Shown here piece after piece: positions 24,542 through 33,784 of a DNA stretch of 64,000 nucleotides. Positions within the stretch are counted from its first letter, which is position 1, and each line of letters opens with the position of its first letter. The position numbers were made by a program, and so were the translations under genes. A model generated the notes under the pieces. That model was given only the letters and a program-made list of their open reading frames with translations, ran no database searches and was not told the DNA's origin. Source of the stretch: Azoarcus indigens (GTDB taxonomy: Bacteria; Pseudomonadota; Gammaproteobacteria; Burkholderiales; Rhodocyclaceae); NCBI RefSeq assembly GCF_004361735.1, contig NZ_SNVV01000016.1, forward strand, positions 1-64,000. The letters are read 5' to 3'.

Positions 24542-24630
24542 TGATTCACCCTACAACTTAAGTCGTAGGAACTTTCTAAAACCCAGCCAGGTCTCATATC
24601 GCGTCTGGCTACCCAACACAGGGCTTAATC

Positions 24631-24927
24631 ATGAAAAACGCCGAAACCATTGACGTCCGCGAGATCCGTCGCAAGCTCGGTCTGAACCAGTCCCAGTTCT
24701 GGTCCAAGATCGGCGTAACCCAAAGCGGGGGCTCCCGCTATGAGAGCGGCCGCAACATTCCGCGCCCCGTCCAGGCTCTGCTGCGCCTCGTGCACATCGA
24801 GCAGATCGACATCAGCAAGGTGAAGAAGGACGACATGGAAGTTGCCGAATACCTGAAGGCGACCAACCCCGACCTCTACAAGTCGCTGAAGAAGGAAGCC
24901 CGCGCCAAGAAGAAAGAGCGCAGCTGA
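24631..24927 (+). CDS. small helix-turn-helix (XRE-like) protein (98 aa)
   Basis: This is a Cro/XRE-type HTH (IRRKLGLNQSQFWSKIGVTQSGGSRYESGRNIPRPVQALLRL at ~12-55) without an effector domain. The tail is lysine-rich and basic (KSLKKEARAKKKERS). Such stand-alone proteins are conserved in betaproteobacteria, with unknown targets. It has its own promoter and a lower-GC leader. It could be a nucleoid-type or housekeeping regulator; nothing here suggests a toxin-antitoxin partner. Confidence 0.85.
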   Translation: MKNAETIDVREIRRKLGLNQSQFWSKIGVTQSGGSRYESGRNIPRPVQALLRLVHIEQIDISKVKKDDMEVAEYLKATNPDLYKSLKKEARAKKKERS

Positions 24928-24949
24928 TCCGTGCCGGTAGCAGGCAATC

Positions 24950-25807
24950 TCAAGGGCTGACGCGTACCGTCAGCCCTTTTTCACGTATACGCCCGGCAAT
25001 CGCTTCCAGTTCGCCGGCGGTAAGCGGCTTCAGATGGCTCGCCTCTACCTGCATGGAAGGGCGGGCGAGGCCATACAGCAGCACGCCTTGCAGCTTGCTC
25101 ACACCGGCAGCGGTCAGCACATCCAGGTACGCCGCGAGCTCAGTCCCGGACGGCGGCGCATCATCCCAGCGGAACATGCAGGTCTGTACCCAGGTCGGGC
25201 AGAGCGAGGCGCTCAATGCGAGATGCTTCGCCACCGCCGCCGGGTCCATGCGAACGCCGTTGATGCGCTCCATACCCGCCACCGTTCCCGCATCCACCTT
25301 GAACCATACTTCGCCGCCGGCCTCGCCCAGCGCATGCACGCCCTGCTGGACACGCGCCTGCGCCATCAGGCTGCCGTTGGTGATCAACCGGATCGGCACT
25401 TCCTTTCCCAGGCCTGCCTGCTCCCGCAGGCGCACCACCAGGTCTAGCGCTTCCGGGAACACCGCTGCGCTGGTTGGCTCGCCGTTGCCGGAGAAAGCGA
25501 TGTCGCGGATCGCTCGCATGCCTTCCGGCGCATGGCGCTGCAGCCAGTCGCCATGGACCAGATCGTCCAGGAAGCCGCCCAACTCCTGCTCCAGTTGCGC
25601 CAGATCGATGGCAGGCGCTTTGCCGCGGACAAGATCCGGCACCTGGCAATAGGCGCAGTGCCAGTTACAGGCATTGTTGGGATTGAGGTTGATGCCAATG
25701 GATACGCCGCCGGCGCGACGCGACAGCACCGGATAGACGTAGGTCAGCCCGGCGAGATCGCGGTCGTGGTTGCGGATGGTGAGCGGGCGGGCAAGGGAAA
25801 TCATCAT
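24950..25807 (-). CDS. radical SAM protein, COG0731-like (285 aa)
   Basis: The radical SAM motif C-x3-C-x2-C is CNWHCAYC near residue 47, followed by the SAM-binding FSGNGEPT near 110 and RLITNGSL near 143. The closest family type I recognise is the wyosine/imidazoG-like group (COG0731). The true reaction is unknown. It is divergent from a queD-like gene, 95 bases away, which may mean a shared pterin or 7-deazaguanine tRNA-modification context. It is not QueE by length or motif spacing. Start ATG 25807 or the next codon is possible. Confidence 0.82.
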   Translation of the reverse strand: MMISLARPLTIRNHDRDLAGLTYVYPVLSRRAGGVSIGINLNPNNACNWHCAYCQVPDLVRGKAPAIDLAQLEQELGGFLDDLVHGDWLQRHAPEGMRAIRDIAFSGNGEPTSAAVFPEALDLVVRLREQAGLGKEVPIRLITNGSLMAQARVQQGVHALGEAGGEVWFKVDAGTVAGMERINGVRMDPAAVAKHLALSASLCPTWVQTCMFRWDDAPPSGTELAAYLDVLTAAGVSKLQGVLLYGLARPSMQVEASHLKPLTAGELEAIAGRIREKGLTVRVSP

Positions 25808-25902
25808 CGACTCAGTGGGTTGCGGGGAAGTTGGACGCCGCAGGCAAGACGGGGGGCCGGAGGCCGATGCTATAATCCGCGCCCGTTCTGCCGAGACTCA
25901 CC

Positions 25903-26358
25903 ATGCGCATCACCCGCCGTCTGGAATTCGACGCCGGCCACCGGATACCGGATCACGCCAGCCAGTGCCGCCACCTGCATGGCCATCGCTATGTGCTGGA
26001 GGTCACCCTGTCGGGCGACATCATCAAGGCCGATGGACAGCCGGTCAACGGCATGGTGATGGACTTCGCCGACGTCAAGCGCATCGCCAACGAACAGGTG
26101 GTCAGCCGCTGGGACCACGCTTTTCTCGTCTATCGCGGCGACAGCTTGGTGGTGGATTTCCTCGCCACGGTTCCCGGCCACAAGACGGTGGTGCTGGATG
26201 TGGTCCCCACCGCCGAGAACCTTGCCGCCGTCGCCTTCCGCATCCTGGATGCGGCCTACCAGGACATCTACGGCAACCACCTGCGACTGGAACGTGTCCG
26301 CCTCTACGAGACGCCGAACTGCTGGGCCGACGCACTGAGGGACGAAAGCCGGAGCTGA
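25903..26358 (+). CDS. queD: 6-pyruvoyl-tetrahydropterin synthase / QueD family protein (151 aa)
   Basis: The zinc histidines are in FDAGHRI (near residue 13) and CRHLHGHRY (~22-30), with the catalytic Cys in SQCRHLHGH. The later blocks MVMDFADVK and PTAENLA near 108, and the closing RLERVRLYETPNCWA, are typical. QueD converts dihydroneopterin triphosphate to 6-carboxy-tetrahydropterin in queuosine synthesis. A bidirectional terminator ends the gene. Confidence 0.92.
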   Translation: MRITRRLEFDAGHRIPDHASQCRHLHGHRYVLEVTLSGDIIKADGQPVNGMVMDFADVKRIANEQVVSRWDHAFLVYRGDSLVVDFLATVPGHKTVVLDVVPTAENLAAVAFRILDAAYQDIYGNHLRLERVRLYETPNCWADALRDESRS

Positions 26359-26374
26359 ACCGCCACGGCAAAGA

Positions 26375-26402
26375 AAAAAGGGAAGCGCCTGCTTCCCTTT
26401 TT
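26375..26402. terminator. bidirectional terminator between queD and the desaturase gene
   Basis: A 12-bp perfect stem (AAAAAGGGAAGC at 26375-26386 with GCTTCCCTTTTT at 26391-26402) and a GCCT loop serve both convergent genes. Confidence 0.93.
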
Positions 26403-26422
26403 CACGTCCGGCGCGGGCTTTT

Positions 26423-27595
26423 TCAGGCCGCGTAGCGCCGCAGCCGCATCGAGAACTCCTGCAGTTGCTGGATGCCGCTCTCTTCCGCCCGCGCGATCCA
26501 GTCATGCAACTGCTTCAGCAGTTGCTCATGGGTTGCGGTGGAGCGAGCCCAGATCGCCGACAGCTCCTCGCGCATGGATACCACCAGGCTGAGCGCGATG
26601 CTGTCCTTCATCACCACTTGCAGTTGCTGCTTCTGCCCCTCGGCGAGGTGGCGTTCCTCGCCGGACAGCACCCAGCGCTTCAGCGCCTTGGCATCGAAGC
26701 TGCCAGCGTGATGACTCTTCATCAGCTTGTCGATTTCCTCGCCGCAGATGCGCTTCAGCGAGGCGACGTAGTGGGTCATGACGTCGTAGCGGTGAGTGAT
26801 CACCGCCTGCAGGGTCTCCAGGTCGGGAATCAATTTGGCCTCGCCGAACTTCGGCGTCGGAATCACCTTCTTCACCTTGGCCAGCCCCAGCCGCTCCAGC
26901 GTGCGGATATACACCCAGCCGATGTCGAGCTCGTACCAGCGGGCGGAGAACCTGGCCGAGGTGGCGAAGCTGTGATGGTTGTTGTGCAGTTCCTCACCGC
27001 CGATGATCAGCCCCCAGGGCACCAGGTTGGTGGAGGCGTCGGTGCAGTCGAAATTGCGATAGCCCCAGTAGTGGCCGAGGCCGTTGACCACGCCCGCGGC
27101 CCAGAATGGAATCCACACCATCTGCACTGCCCAGATCGTCAGCCCGATGGGGCCGAAGGCGATGAGATCGATGATCAGCATGATGGATACGCCCAGCGTG
27201 GAGCGCCGGTACACATTGCGCTCCAGCCAGTCGTCCGGCGTGCCGTGGCCGTAGCGGGCCAGGGTTTCGGCGTTCTTCGCCTCGGCGCGATACAGTTCGG
27301 CGCCCTCCCACATCACCTTGCGGATGCCGCGCGTCTGCGGGCTGTGCGGGTCTTCCTCGGTTTCGCACTTGGCGTGGTGCTTGCGGTGGATGGCGGCCCA
27401 GGCCTTGGTCTCCATGCCGGTGGTCAGCCACAGCCATAAGCGGAAGAAATGGCTGGGGATGGGATGCAGATCCAGCGCCCGGTGGGCCTGATGGCGGTGG
27501 AGGAAGATGGTGACGGAGGCGATGGTGATATGGGTAAGCACCAGGGCGACGAGGACGTAGCCCCACCAGGGAAGATCGAACAACCCGGAGATCAT
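26423..27595 (-). CDS. membrane fatty-acid (delta-9 type) desaturase (390 aa)
   Basis: The three histidine boxes of the membrane desaturase family are clear: HRHQAH near residue 33, HRKHH near 70 and HNNHH near 205. Paired membrane helices lie at ~8-30 and ~135-175. The C-terminal ~130 residues form an extra charged helical region (AEGQKQQLQVVMKD...), longer than in minimal desaturases. It introduces a double bond into acyl chains at the membrane to hold fluidity. The gene is monocistronic. Confidence 0.92.
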   Translation of the reverse strand: MISGLFDLPWWGYVLVALVLTHITIASVTIFLHRHQAHRALDLHPIPSHFFRLWLWLTTGMETKAWAAIHRKHHAKCETEEDPHSPQTRGIRKVMWEGAELYRAEAKNAETLARYGHGTPDDWLERNVYRRSTLGVSIMLIIDLIAFGPIGLTIWAVQMVWIPFWAAGVVNGLGHYWGYRNFDCTDASTNLVPWGLIIGGEELHNNHHSFATSARFSARWYELDIGWVYIRTLERLGLAKVKKVIPTPKFGEAKLIPDLETLQAVITHRYDVMTHYVASLKRICGEEIDKLMKSHHAGSFDAKALKRWVLSGEERHLAEGQKQQLQVVMKDSIALSLVVSMREELSAIWARSTATHEQLLKQLHDWIARAEESGIQQLQEFSMRLRRYAA

Positions 27596-27680
27596 GTGCA
27601 GAAGAGTCCTTGCAGGGGAAAAGCTGTGCCGATTCTACGTGATGGCCTGGCGGGGAATCGCCACAAAACACACGCCTTGA

Positions 27681-29030
27681 TCAATCCTTGGCCACGGAGT
27701 CTGGGACAGGCAAGACGGCGTTCAGTTCGGAGCCAGGAAGCAGCCGCACCTCGCGCTGGGGATAGGGGAAGCCGATGCCTTCGGCCTTGAAGCGGCGCAT
27801 CACCTCGAGATTGATGGCGGATGAGATGCCCAGCGTGCCTTCCTGCGGATCGGCGATCCAGTAGCCCAGCCGCAGGTTGATGCCGTTGTCGCCGAAGCTC
27901 ACCAGGTAGGCGCGGGGCGCCGGCGTCTTCAGCACCCTCGGCTGCTCGGCGGTCACCTGCACGAGGATGGCCATCGCATTCTCGACGTCCGCGTCGTAGG
28001 CCACCTGGAAATCCAGCGAAACCGAAACATTGGTGTCGCTGTAGGTTTCGTTCTTGACGATGGAGCCCACCAGGGTGTCGTTCGGCACGATGGACTCCAC
28101 CCCGTTGCCGGCGCGGATGACCGTGTAGCGGGTGGTGATCTCCCGCACCACGCCGCGCTCGGTGCCGACGGTGATCAGGTTGCCGATGCGCAACGAGCGG
28201 TCCAGCAGCAGGATGAAACCGGAGACGTAATTGGCCGCGATCTTCTGCAGGCCGAGGCCGAGGCCGACGCCCAGCGCGCCGCCGAATACCGAGAGCGTGG
28301 TCAGGTCGATGCCGACCATGGGCAGCGCCACCAGCACCGCGATGAGCAACAGCAGGGCATTCGCCACCCGCGCCATCACCACCCGCACATTGGCGTCCAG
28401 CCCGGCGGCGGCGGAGAGGCGGCGGTCCACCACCCCGCCTATCCATAGCGCCACCAGCACGGTCAGCAGCACCATGGCCGCCCCCTGCATCACCATCCAC
28501 AGCGACAGCTTCTGGCTGCCCATGGTGAAGGAGATGGCGTCCAGCCCATCGATGACTTCCGGCAGCCAGCCGACGATGTGCAAAGCCACCACGATCCAGG
28601 CCAGCGCAGCGAAGCTGCGCTCGAAGCCGCCCAGCCAGCTGGAGTGGCCCACCGCCTGGCGCACAGCGAAGACGACGAAGCGGATCGCCGCCAGCGACAT
28701 CAGCAATGGCACCGCGAGGTCGAGCAGATAGACGTTCTGGAACTTGTTCAGCACCGCACGTGCCCCCACCACCAGGATGAGCGCCGACAGCGGGAAGATC
28801 ACCCGCCGTATGCCGTGCTGGCCGAAACGGCGCGCCGCGCTGGCCGGCGTCTCCACCGCATTTGCCTTCGCCCGCTGCAAGGCCAGCCGCTGCACCATCC
28901 AGCCGGCCCCCAGGCACAGCGCCAGGGCCGCCACCTGCCAGATCACACGGGGATCGTGCAGGTCTGCCCAGATGTGCTGCAGCAGGGCAGCGAACTCGGT
29001 TCCGGCGGCGTCGGCGGGCATGGCTTCCAT
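27681..29030 (-). CDS. MscS-family mechanosensitive channel (449 aa)
   Basis: Five hydrophobic helices come before the MscS core. The pore helix and following sheet are GGALGVGLGLGLQKIAANYVSG (cited at ~235-256) and LDRSLRIGNLITVGTERGVV, the diagnostic TM3-beta domain join. The C-terminal part is the soluble vestibule. Such channels release solutes on osmotic downshock. The N-terminal extra helices make it a mid-sized MscS relative, larger than the basic type. Confidence 0.93.
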   Translation of the reverse strand: MEAMPADAAGTEFAALLQHIWADLHDPRVIWQVAALALCLGAGWMVQRLALQRAKANAVETPASAARRFGQHGIRRVIFPLSALILVVGARAVLNKFQNVYLLDLAVPLLMSLAAIRFVVFAVRQAVGHSSWLGGFERSFAALAWIVVALHIVGWLPEVIDGLDAISFTMGSQKLSLWMVMQGAAMVLLTVLVALWIGGVVDRRLSAAAGLDANVRVVMARVANALLLLIAVLVALPMVGIDLTTLSVFGGALGVGLGLGLQKIAANYVSGFILLLDRSLRIGNLITVGTERGVVREITTRYTVIRAGNGVESIVPNDTLVGSIVKNETYSDTNVSVSLDFQVAYDADVENAMAILVQVTAEQPRVLKTPAPRAYLVSFGDNGINLRLGYWIADPQEGTLGISSAINLEVMRRFKAEGIGFPYPQREVRLLPGSELNAVLPVPDSVAKD

Positions 29031-29047
29031 ATGCGGGACTTCCTCGG

Positions 29048-29650
29048 TCAGGGCTTCCAGGGCAGACGGGTAACGGGCGTGGCCTGCGCGCGGTGGCGCC
29101 GCCAGTTGTCGCGGTAGGCGCCGGCCAGGGCGCAGTTGTCGCGCAGCACCAGCACGTTCTCCGCATTGCGGTTCTGCGCCGACCAGGTGAAGTTGTAGGA
29201 GCCGGTGGCGACCGCGCAGTGCGGGCCATCGGCATCGGCGATCAGCAGCTTGTTGTGGGCGGCGGCGTAGCGGGTTTCCAGCGCCACCGGCACACCGGCG
29301 GCGAGCAAGCGCGGCAGGGCGTTGCCCTTTTCCCGCTGGTTCATCTTGGCGTCGGCCAGCACTTCCACCGCCACGCCGCGCGCCTGCGCCGCCACCAGGG
29401 CATCGGCGATGCGCCGGCTGGTGAAGGCATAGGCCTGCACCTGCAGGCTGCGGCGGGCGCTGCCGATGACCTTGAGCAGCAGCTTCTCGGCATCGTCACG
29501 CGGGGTGAAGGCCACTTCCACTTCGCCGCTGGCCGGCATGCGCTGGCTGGCGGCGGCGGGGGTGAGGACAGGCACCACGAGGGCGGACAGGGCGAGCGCG
29601 GCCAGCAGTCCCCGGGCGCGGTGCCGGGGACCAGGACGGCGCTCAGGCAT
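29048..29650 (-). CDS. phospholipase D-like nuclease, exported (200 aa)
   Basis: A signal peptide (residues ~10-35, ending TPAAASQ) is followed by a single PLD domain. The HKD motif HNKLLIAD near residue 135 is followed by GSYNFTWSAQNRNAEN, as in Nuc-type endonucleases that dimerise to form one active site. The product is expected in the periplasm. Its ATG overlaps the rsmB stop by 8 bases (ATGCCTGA), so expression is coupled to the methyltransferase. Confidence 0.88.
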   Translation of the reverse strand: MPERRPGPRHRARGLLAALALSALVVPVLTPAAASQRMPASGEVEVAFTPRDDAEKLLLKVIGSARRSLQVQAYAFTSRRIADALVAAQARGVAVEVLADAKMNQREKGNALPRLLAAGVPVALETRYAAAHNKLLIADADGPHCAVATGSYNFTWSAQNRNAENVLVLRDNCALAGAYRDNWRRHRAQATPVTRLPWKP

Positions 29651-30935
29651 CGGCGCTCCGTTCCAGCACCGCCGCGAAGAAGCCATCGGTGTCATGCAGC
29701 CGCGGGCTGAGGCGCAAGCGTTCGCCGGTCTGCAGGGCCACACCCTGCTTCTCCAGCACCGCGCTGGCGTCGACCTGGCGGAAGCCGGGGTGAGCGGCCA
29801 GGAAGGCATCCACCACCGCATCGTTCTCTTCCGCCAGCAGGCTGCAGGTGGCGTACACCAGCCGCCCGCCCGGCCGCACCAGGCGGGCGGCGGAGGCCAG
29901 GATGGCGCGCTGCTTGGCGACCATCTCGTCCACGCCGGCAGCACTCTGCCGCCACTTCAGGTCGGGGTTGCGGCGCAGGGTGCCCAAGCCGCTGCAGGGC
30001 GCATCCACCAGCACGCGGTCGGCCTTGCCGGCCAGGCGCTTCACCTTGGCGTCGTTTTCATGCGCGATCAGCACCGGATGCACGTTGGACAGCCCGGCCC
30101 GCGCCATGCGCGGCTTGAGCTTGGCGAGGCGCTTCTCGGCGACGTCGAAGGCATAGAGGCGGCCGGTGGAGCGCATCATCGCGCCCAGCTGCAGCGTCTT
30201 GCCGCCGGCGCCGGCGCAGAAGTCCACCACCAGTTCGCTGCGCTTGGGCTGGACCAGCAGGCCGAGCAACTGGCTGCCTTCGTCCTGCACTTCCACCGTG
30301 CCATCGAGGAACAGCGGGTGCTTCTGCAGCGCCGGCTTGCCGCCGAGGCGGATGGCCTGCGGCGACCAGGCGCCGGGCTCGGCCTTGAAGCCTTCCGCGT
30401 TGAGCCGGGCCAGCACTTCGTCGCGGTTGCCTTTCAGCAGGTTCACCCGCAGATCCAACGGTGCCGGCTGGTTGAGGCTGCGGGCGAGGTCGAGCAGCGC
30501 TTCCTCGTCATGGGTGGCGAGCAGGCGCTCGGCCAGCCAGTCGGGCAGGTCGGCGCGTTCGGCCAGGCTGCCGCCATCGATGGGCGCGGCCTTCACTGCC
30601 GCCACCCAGTCGCGCTCGGTGGGCGAGGCCAGGCCCTCGAACTGGCGCATCGGCCAGCCTTCGCCGCGCGCCAGCCAGGCCAGCAGCAGCTGCCGCGGGG
30701 TGGCGTCGTCGCCGGCCAGGCGGCGCAGCCAGCGCAGGCGGCGCAGGATGCCGTACACCGCCTCGGCGATGAAGCCGCGGTCGCGGTGGCCGAGCTCGCG
30801 GTTGTCGCGGAAGTGGCGGGACAACACCGCGTCCGCCGGGTGTTCGAAGGCCAGCACCGCGCCCAATACCTGGGTGGCCTGGATCAGCAGGCCGCGGGAA
30901 ACGGCGGCCTCGTTCGTCTTGGTCTGTTTCTGCAT
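29643..30935 (-). CDS. rsmB: RsmB/NOP-family rRNA cytosine-5 methyltransferase (430 aa)
   Basis: The N-terminal helical NusB-like region (~20-140) is followed by the SAM-binding Rossmann domain. It has VDFCAGAGGKTLQLG near 240 and the catalytic pair of cysteines in VDAPCSGLGTLRRNPD and YATCSLLAEEN. These are the motif IV and motif VI cysteines of m5C RNA methyltransferases. The closest match by architecture is RsmB (16S rRNA C967), though the symbol is a family-level assignment. It lies 8 bases after the DUF3108 gene. Confidence 0.87.
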   Translation of the reverse strand: MQKQTKTNEAAVSRGLLIQATQVLGAVLAFEHPADAVLSRHFRDNRELGHRDRGFIAEAVYGILRRLRWLRRLAGDDATPRQLLLAWLARGEGWPMRQFEGLASPTERDWVAAVKAAPIDGGSLAERADLPDWLAERLLATHDEEALLDLARSLNQPAPLDLRVNLLKGNRDEVLARLNAEGFKAEPGAWSPQAIRLGGKPALQKHPLFLDGTVEVQDEGSQLLGLLVQPKRSELVVDFCAGAGGKTLQLGAMMRSTGRLYAFDVAEKRLAKLKPRMARAGLSNVHPVLIAHENDAKVKRLAGKADRVLVDAPCSGLGTLRRNPDLKWRQSAAGVDEMVAKQRAILASAARLVRPGGRLVYATCSLLAEENDAVVDAFLAAHPGFRQVDASAVLEKQGVALQTGERLRLSPRLHDTDGFFAAVLERSADA

Positions 30936-30942
30936 AGCGCCT

Positions 30943-32133
30943 TCAGTTGGCGAAGAGGCCGTTCGGGGCCTCCGCGCTCTTCTCTTCCTTGAGTTCTACC
31001 ATTTCCTGCACGGCGGCCAGCTCGCGCTCGCCTCCCTTGTTCTCGTCCGCCTGCGCCAGCCGCAGGTGGGTAGCTTGCTGGTCCAACATCTCGCCCTTGT
31101 CGTCCGTCATGCGAATGCGCACCGGCAGCATGCCGTAGTTGCGCGCCAGCCAGATGTCTATGGTGAGCGAGCCGTCCTCCGCCTGGGCGCGCAGCCGCAG
31201 GGTATCGACCCTGCCGATGGGCAGCCGCAGGCCCTCGTCGCCCACCGCCTCCAGCAGCGCGATCTTGGCCTCCTTGTTGCTCACCACCGTCAGCGTGCGC
31301 GGCAGGCCGGCGGTGCCGACGATGCCGATCTGGTGCCACAGGCTAAGCACGTCCTGGTCGCCTGCCTGGATCCCGGCGCTGCGCCGCTCGCGTTCGCCGC
31401 GGCGGATGCTGACCTTGCCGGCCTGCCAGTCGAACAGCGCCGTCTCCGGCTCCTTGCCCTGCTGCTGCACGCTGAAACGCCGGGGTTGCAGGCCCTGCGG
31501 CCCCACGCCGCCCTCGCTGTGCTGGGAATACTGGAAGCCGCGCACCAGCGCGATCAGCCCGGTGGTGCGCAGGTTCACCTCCATGCGATAGCTGTCGTCG
31601 TCATGCGACCAGCTGTGGCTGGCCTCGCCCACCTCCAGGCGCTTCTCGCCGAGGAACACCCGGAAGCTGATGCTGCCCTGCGCCGGCCAACCTTCGATGC
31701 TGAAGGCCTCCGCCGGGGGCGCATTGTCCACCGCGCCGTCCTTTTCCGCCACCGGCAAGGGAGCGGAGACAGGCAGCGCGCCGCCGCCGTTATCCGGCGC
31801 CGGCGGGGCGAACTCCTCAGGCGCATCCACGTCGGGAATCGACTGCCGCGGCGGCGGCATCAACCCCGCCGGCTCGGCCTTGGTACTGGCCGCCTCCGCC
31901 TGGCGGACGGGCCTGGGCCGGGGCGGTGCGGCCACCGGCCGGGGCGGCGCGGGCCGGATCTCCGGCGGCGGGGGCGCCGCCGGCCGCGCCGGCAGCAGCG
32001 TGGCAGTCAACACCGGTTCCGCTGCGGTTTGCCCGAGCGGTGCAATGGAGAAATGCCAGAGGTCGCTGCCGAACAAGGCGCCGTGGGCGAGCAGCGAGGC
32101 CCCGAGCGCGAGGAGCAGGCGGCGGTTGATCAT
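30943..32133 (-). CDS. DUF3108 domain periplasmic protein (396 aa)
   Basis: A signal anchor (MINRRLLLALGASLLAHGAL) is followed by a ~75-residue Pro/Ala-rich TonB-like spacer, which suits reaching across periplasmic space. A C-terminal beta-rich DUF3108 domain (~145-360) holds ISFRVFLGEKRLEVGEA and WLARNYGMLPVRIR. Function is unknown for the family. It sits between purN and rsmB in one co-directional block. Confidence 0.85.
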   Translation of the reverse strand: MINRRLLLALGASLLAHGALFGSDLWHFSIAPLGQTAAEPVLTATLLPARPAAPPPPEIRPAPPRPVAAPPRPRPVRQAEAASTKAEPAGLMPPPRQSIPDVDAPEEFAPPAPDNGGGALPVSAPLPVAEKDGAVDNAPPAEAFSIEGWPAQGSISFRVFLGEKRLEVGEASHSWSHDDDSYRMEVNLRTTGLIALVRGFQYSQHSEGGVGPQGLQPRRFSVQQQGKEPETALFDWQAGKVSIRRGERERRSAGIQAGDQDVLSLWHQIGIVGTAGLPRTLTVVSNKEAKIALLEAVGDEGLRLPIGRVDTLRLRAQAEDGSLTIDIWLARNYGMLPVRIRMTDDKGEMLDQQATHLRLAQADENKGGERELAAVQEMVELKEEKSAEAPNGLFAN

Positions 32134-32145
32134 GGCCGCCTGCCC

Positions 32146-32793
32146 TCAGCCGGCTCCCAGCGCCGGCACGGTCCAGCTGGCGCCGGCCTCTTCAGCACCG
32201 ACGACCCTCACCCGGTTGTCGCCGCCCAGCTGCAGCCGGCCTTCGACGAACCAGCGCACCGCCTGCGGATAGATGCGGTGCTCCTGCTCCAGCACCCGCG
32301 CCGCCAGGCTGGCCTCATCGTCGTCGTCGCGCACCGGCACCACCGCCTGGATCACCATCGGTCCGCTGTCCAGCTCCGCGGTGACGAAATGCACCGTAGC
32401 GCCGTGTACCCGTACCCCAGCCTCCAGCGCACGGCGGTGGGTGTGCAGGCCGGGGAAGGCCGGCAGCAGCGACGGGTGGATGTTGATCAGGCGGCCTTCG
32501 TAGCGGCGCACGAAGTCGTCGGTCAGCACCCGCATGAAGCCGGCCAGCACCACCAGATCGGGATCGCGCGCGTCTATCGCCTCGGCCAGCGCGGCATCGA
32601 AGGCGCTGCGGTCGGCGTAGGCCTTATGGTCTATCGCCAGCGCGGCAATGCCTTGCGCCTCGGCAAAGGCGAGCGCGGGCGAATCCGGCCGGTTGCTGAT
32701 CACCGCGGCGATGCGGGCGCCGGGAATGCCGGCGCGCACGATGGCTTCCATATTGCTGCCGCGGCCGGAAACGAGAATGACGATGGACTTCAT
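32146..32793 (-). CDS. purN: phosphoribosylglycinamide formyltransferase PurN (215 aa)
   Basis: This catalyses the third step of purine synthesis, formyl transfer to GAR. The core is IVILVSGRGSNMEAIV at the start, then LAGFMRVLTDDFV with NIHPSLLPAFPGLHTH near 108 (the catalytic Asn/His) and VTAELDSGPMVIQ near 143 (the Asp). It lies 12 bases upstream of the DUF3108 gene. Confidence 0.97.
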   Translation of the reverse strand: MKSIVILVSGRGSNMEAIVRAGIPGARIAAVISNRPDSPALAFAEAQGIAALAIDHKAYADRSAFDAALAEAIDARDPDLVVLAGFMRVLTDDFVRRYEGRLINIHPSLLPAFPGLHTHRRALEAGVRVHGATVHFVTAELDSGPMVIQAVVPVRDDDDEASLAARVLEQEHRIYPQAVRWFVEGRLQLGGDNRVRVVGAEEAGASWTVPALGAG

Positions 32794-32870
32794 GATCCTT
32801 GAGGCTTGCAGGAAAGGCTGCGGGAAAAATCCGGGCAGGGGCCGGCGCCCTGGCGGGCGGAAACCGGTGC

Positions 32871-33599
32871 CTAATGCACCGGCAGGAACACCGCGGTGGC
32901 CATGCTCTGGACCACCCGGGTCACCGTACGTTCGGTCTTCTCCTCGACCACGTCGGAGAGAAGCTCCAGCAAGCCGATGATGCGCCCGAACTCGCGCTCG
33001 AAGCTGAGGTTGGTGATGTCGCCGATCTCGTTCGACAGCAGCAGCAGCTCGCCGCGCTCGTCGCGCGCGCTGGCCAGTTTCCAGGCCGCGATCTCGACGT
33101 TGCGGGCCGCATTGTAGAGGTGCTGGGCGTCCAGATCATCCAGCACGTAAAACTCCTCCCGGTCGCCGAAGGCCGACTGCACCATGCTCGCCATGCCGAC
33201 GATATAGGCCATGACCCGGTCGCCGCGGTAGCCGGGGTGCAACGCCACCTGTATCGCATCCACCCCGCGGCGGTAGCCCAGCTCCTCGAAGCGCCAGCCG
33301 TGCTTGTCGTCGAAGACGCGCGACACCGCCGCCTCCAGCGTGGGCGCCGACTTGCGCCACTCCTTCGGGTTGCGCTTGTAGAGCTTCACCGCCAGCCGGC
33401 GCAGGCTGATGAAGATGCGCTGCTGGTCCGCCTCGACGAAGCGGTTCACATCCGACTTCACCAGATGCTGCACCGCCCAGGCCGGCAGGCGGCCTTCGCG
33501 CGGCGCCGTGCCCGGCGACGAACAGCCCGCCATCAGCGCGATGCCGAGCATGCCCGCGGCCCAGCCCCTGCGCACACCTACGCCTCCCCCACGCCCCAT
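32871..33599 (-). CDS. lipoprotein of unknown function (242 aa)
   Basis: A lipobox (GIALMAGCSS, Cys near 26) follows a basic start, so it is membrane-anchored outside the cytoplasm. The mature helical part is charged (RFVEADQQRIFISLRRLAVKLYKRNPKEW) and ends in ERTVTRVVQSMATAVFLPVH. I do not recognise a named family. ATG 33599 is chosen for its GGGGAGG site; a longer frame to 33785 would overlap the mutL promoter. It is divergent from mutL. Confidence 0.8.
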   Translation of the reverse strand: MGRGGGVGVRRGWAAGMLGIALMAGCSSPGTAPREGRLPAWAVQHLVKSDVNRFVEADQQRIFISLRRLAVKLYKRNPKEWRKSAPTLEAAVSRVFDDKHGWRFEELGYRRGVDAIQVALHPGYRGDRVMAYIVGMASMVQSAFGDREEFYVLDDLDAQHLYNAARNVEIAAWKLASARDERGELLLLSNEIGDITNLSFEREFGRIIGLLELLSDVVEEKTERTVTRVVQSMATAVFLPVH

Positions 33600-33744
33600 G
33601 CACGCCTCCCCGTTGCCCCGGGCATCAGAATAATTTGGGCAAATAATAACCAAGCCCGCGCGGCAGCGGCATCTCCGCTGCATGGGTGCCCGCCGTGCCC
33701 TGCCGGCGGCAACGCCCCGCGCCGGCCGCAGCCCGGCCAGCCCG

Positions 33745-33750
33745 TATAAT
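33745..33750 (+). promoter_or_regulatory. -10 hexamer of a likely mutL promoter
   Basis: TATAAT, a perfect -10, sits 35 bases before ATG 33785 and predicts a start near 33757. No convincing -35 is seen 17 bases upstream. Confidence 0.5.
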
Positions 33751-33784
33751 TGCCGGCCCATCCGCCTTTCCTCCGCAGCCGACA

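Noticed and set aside
27680-27700. TTGATCAATCC near the mscS end as an anaerobox
   Set aside because: The half-sites are not separated by four bases and the place is a 3' end, not a promoter.
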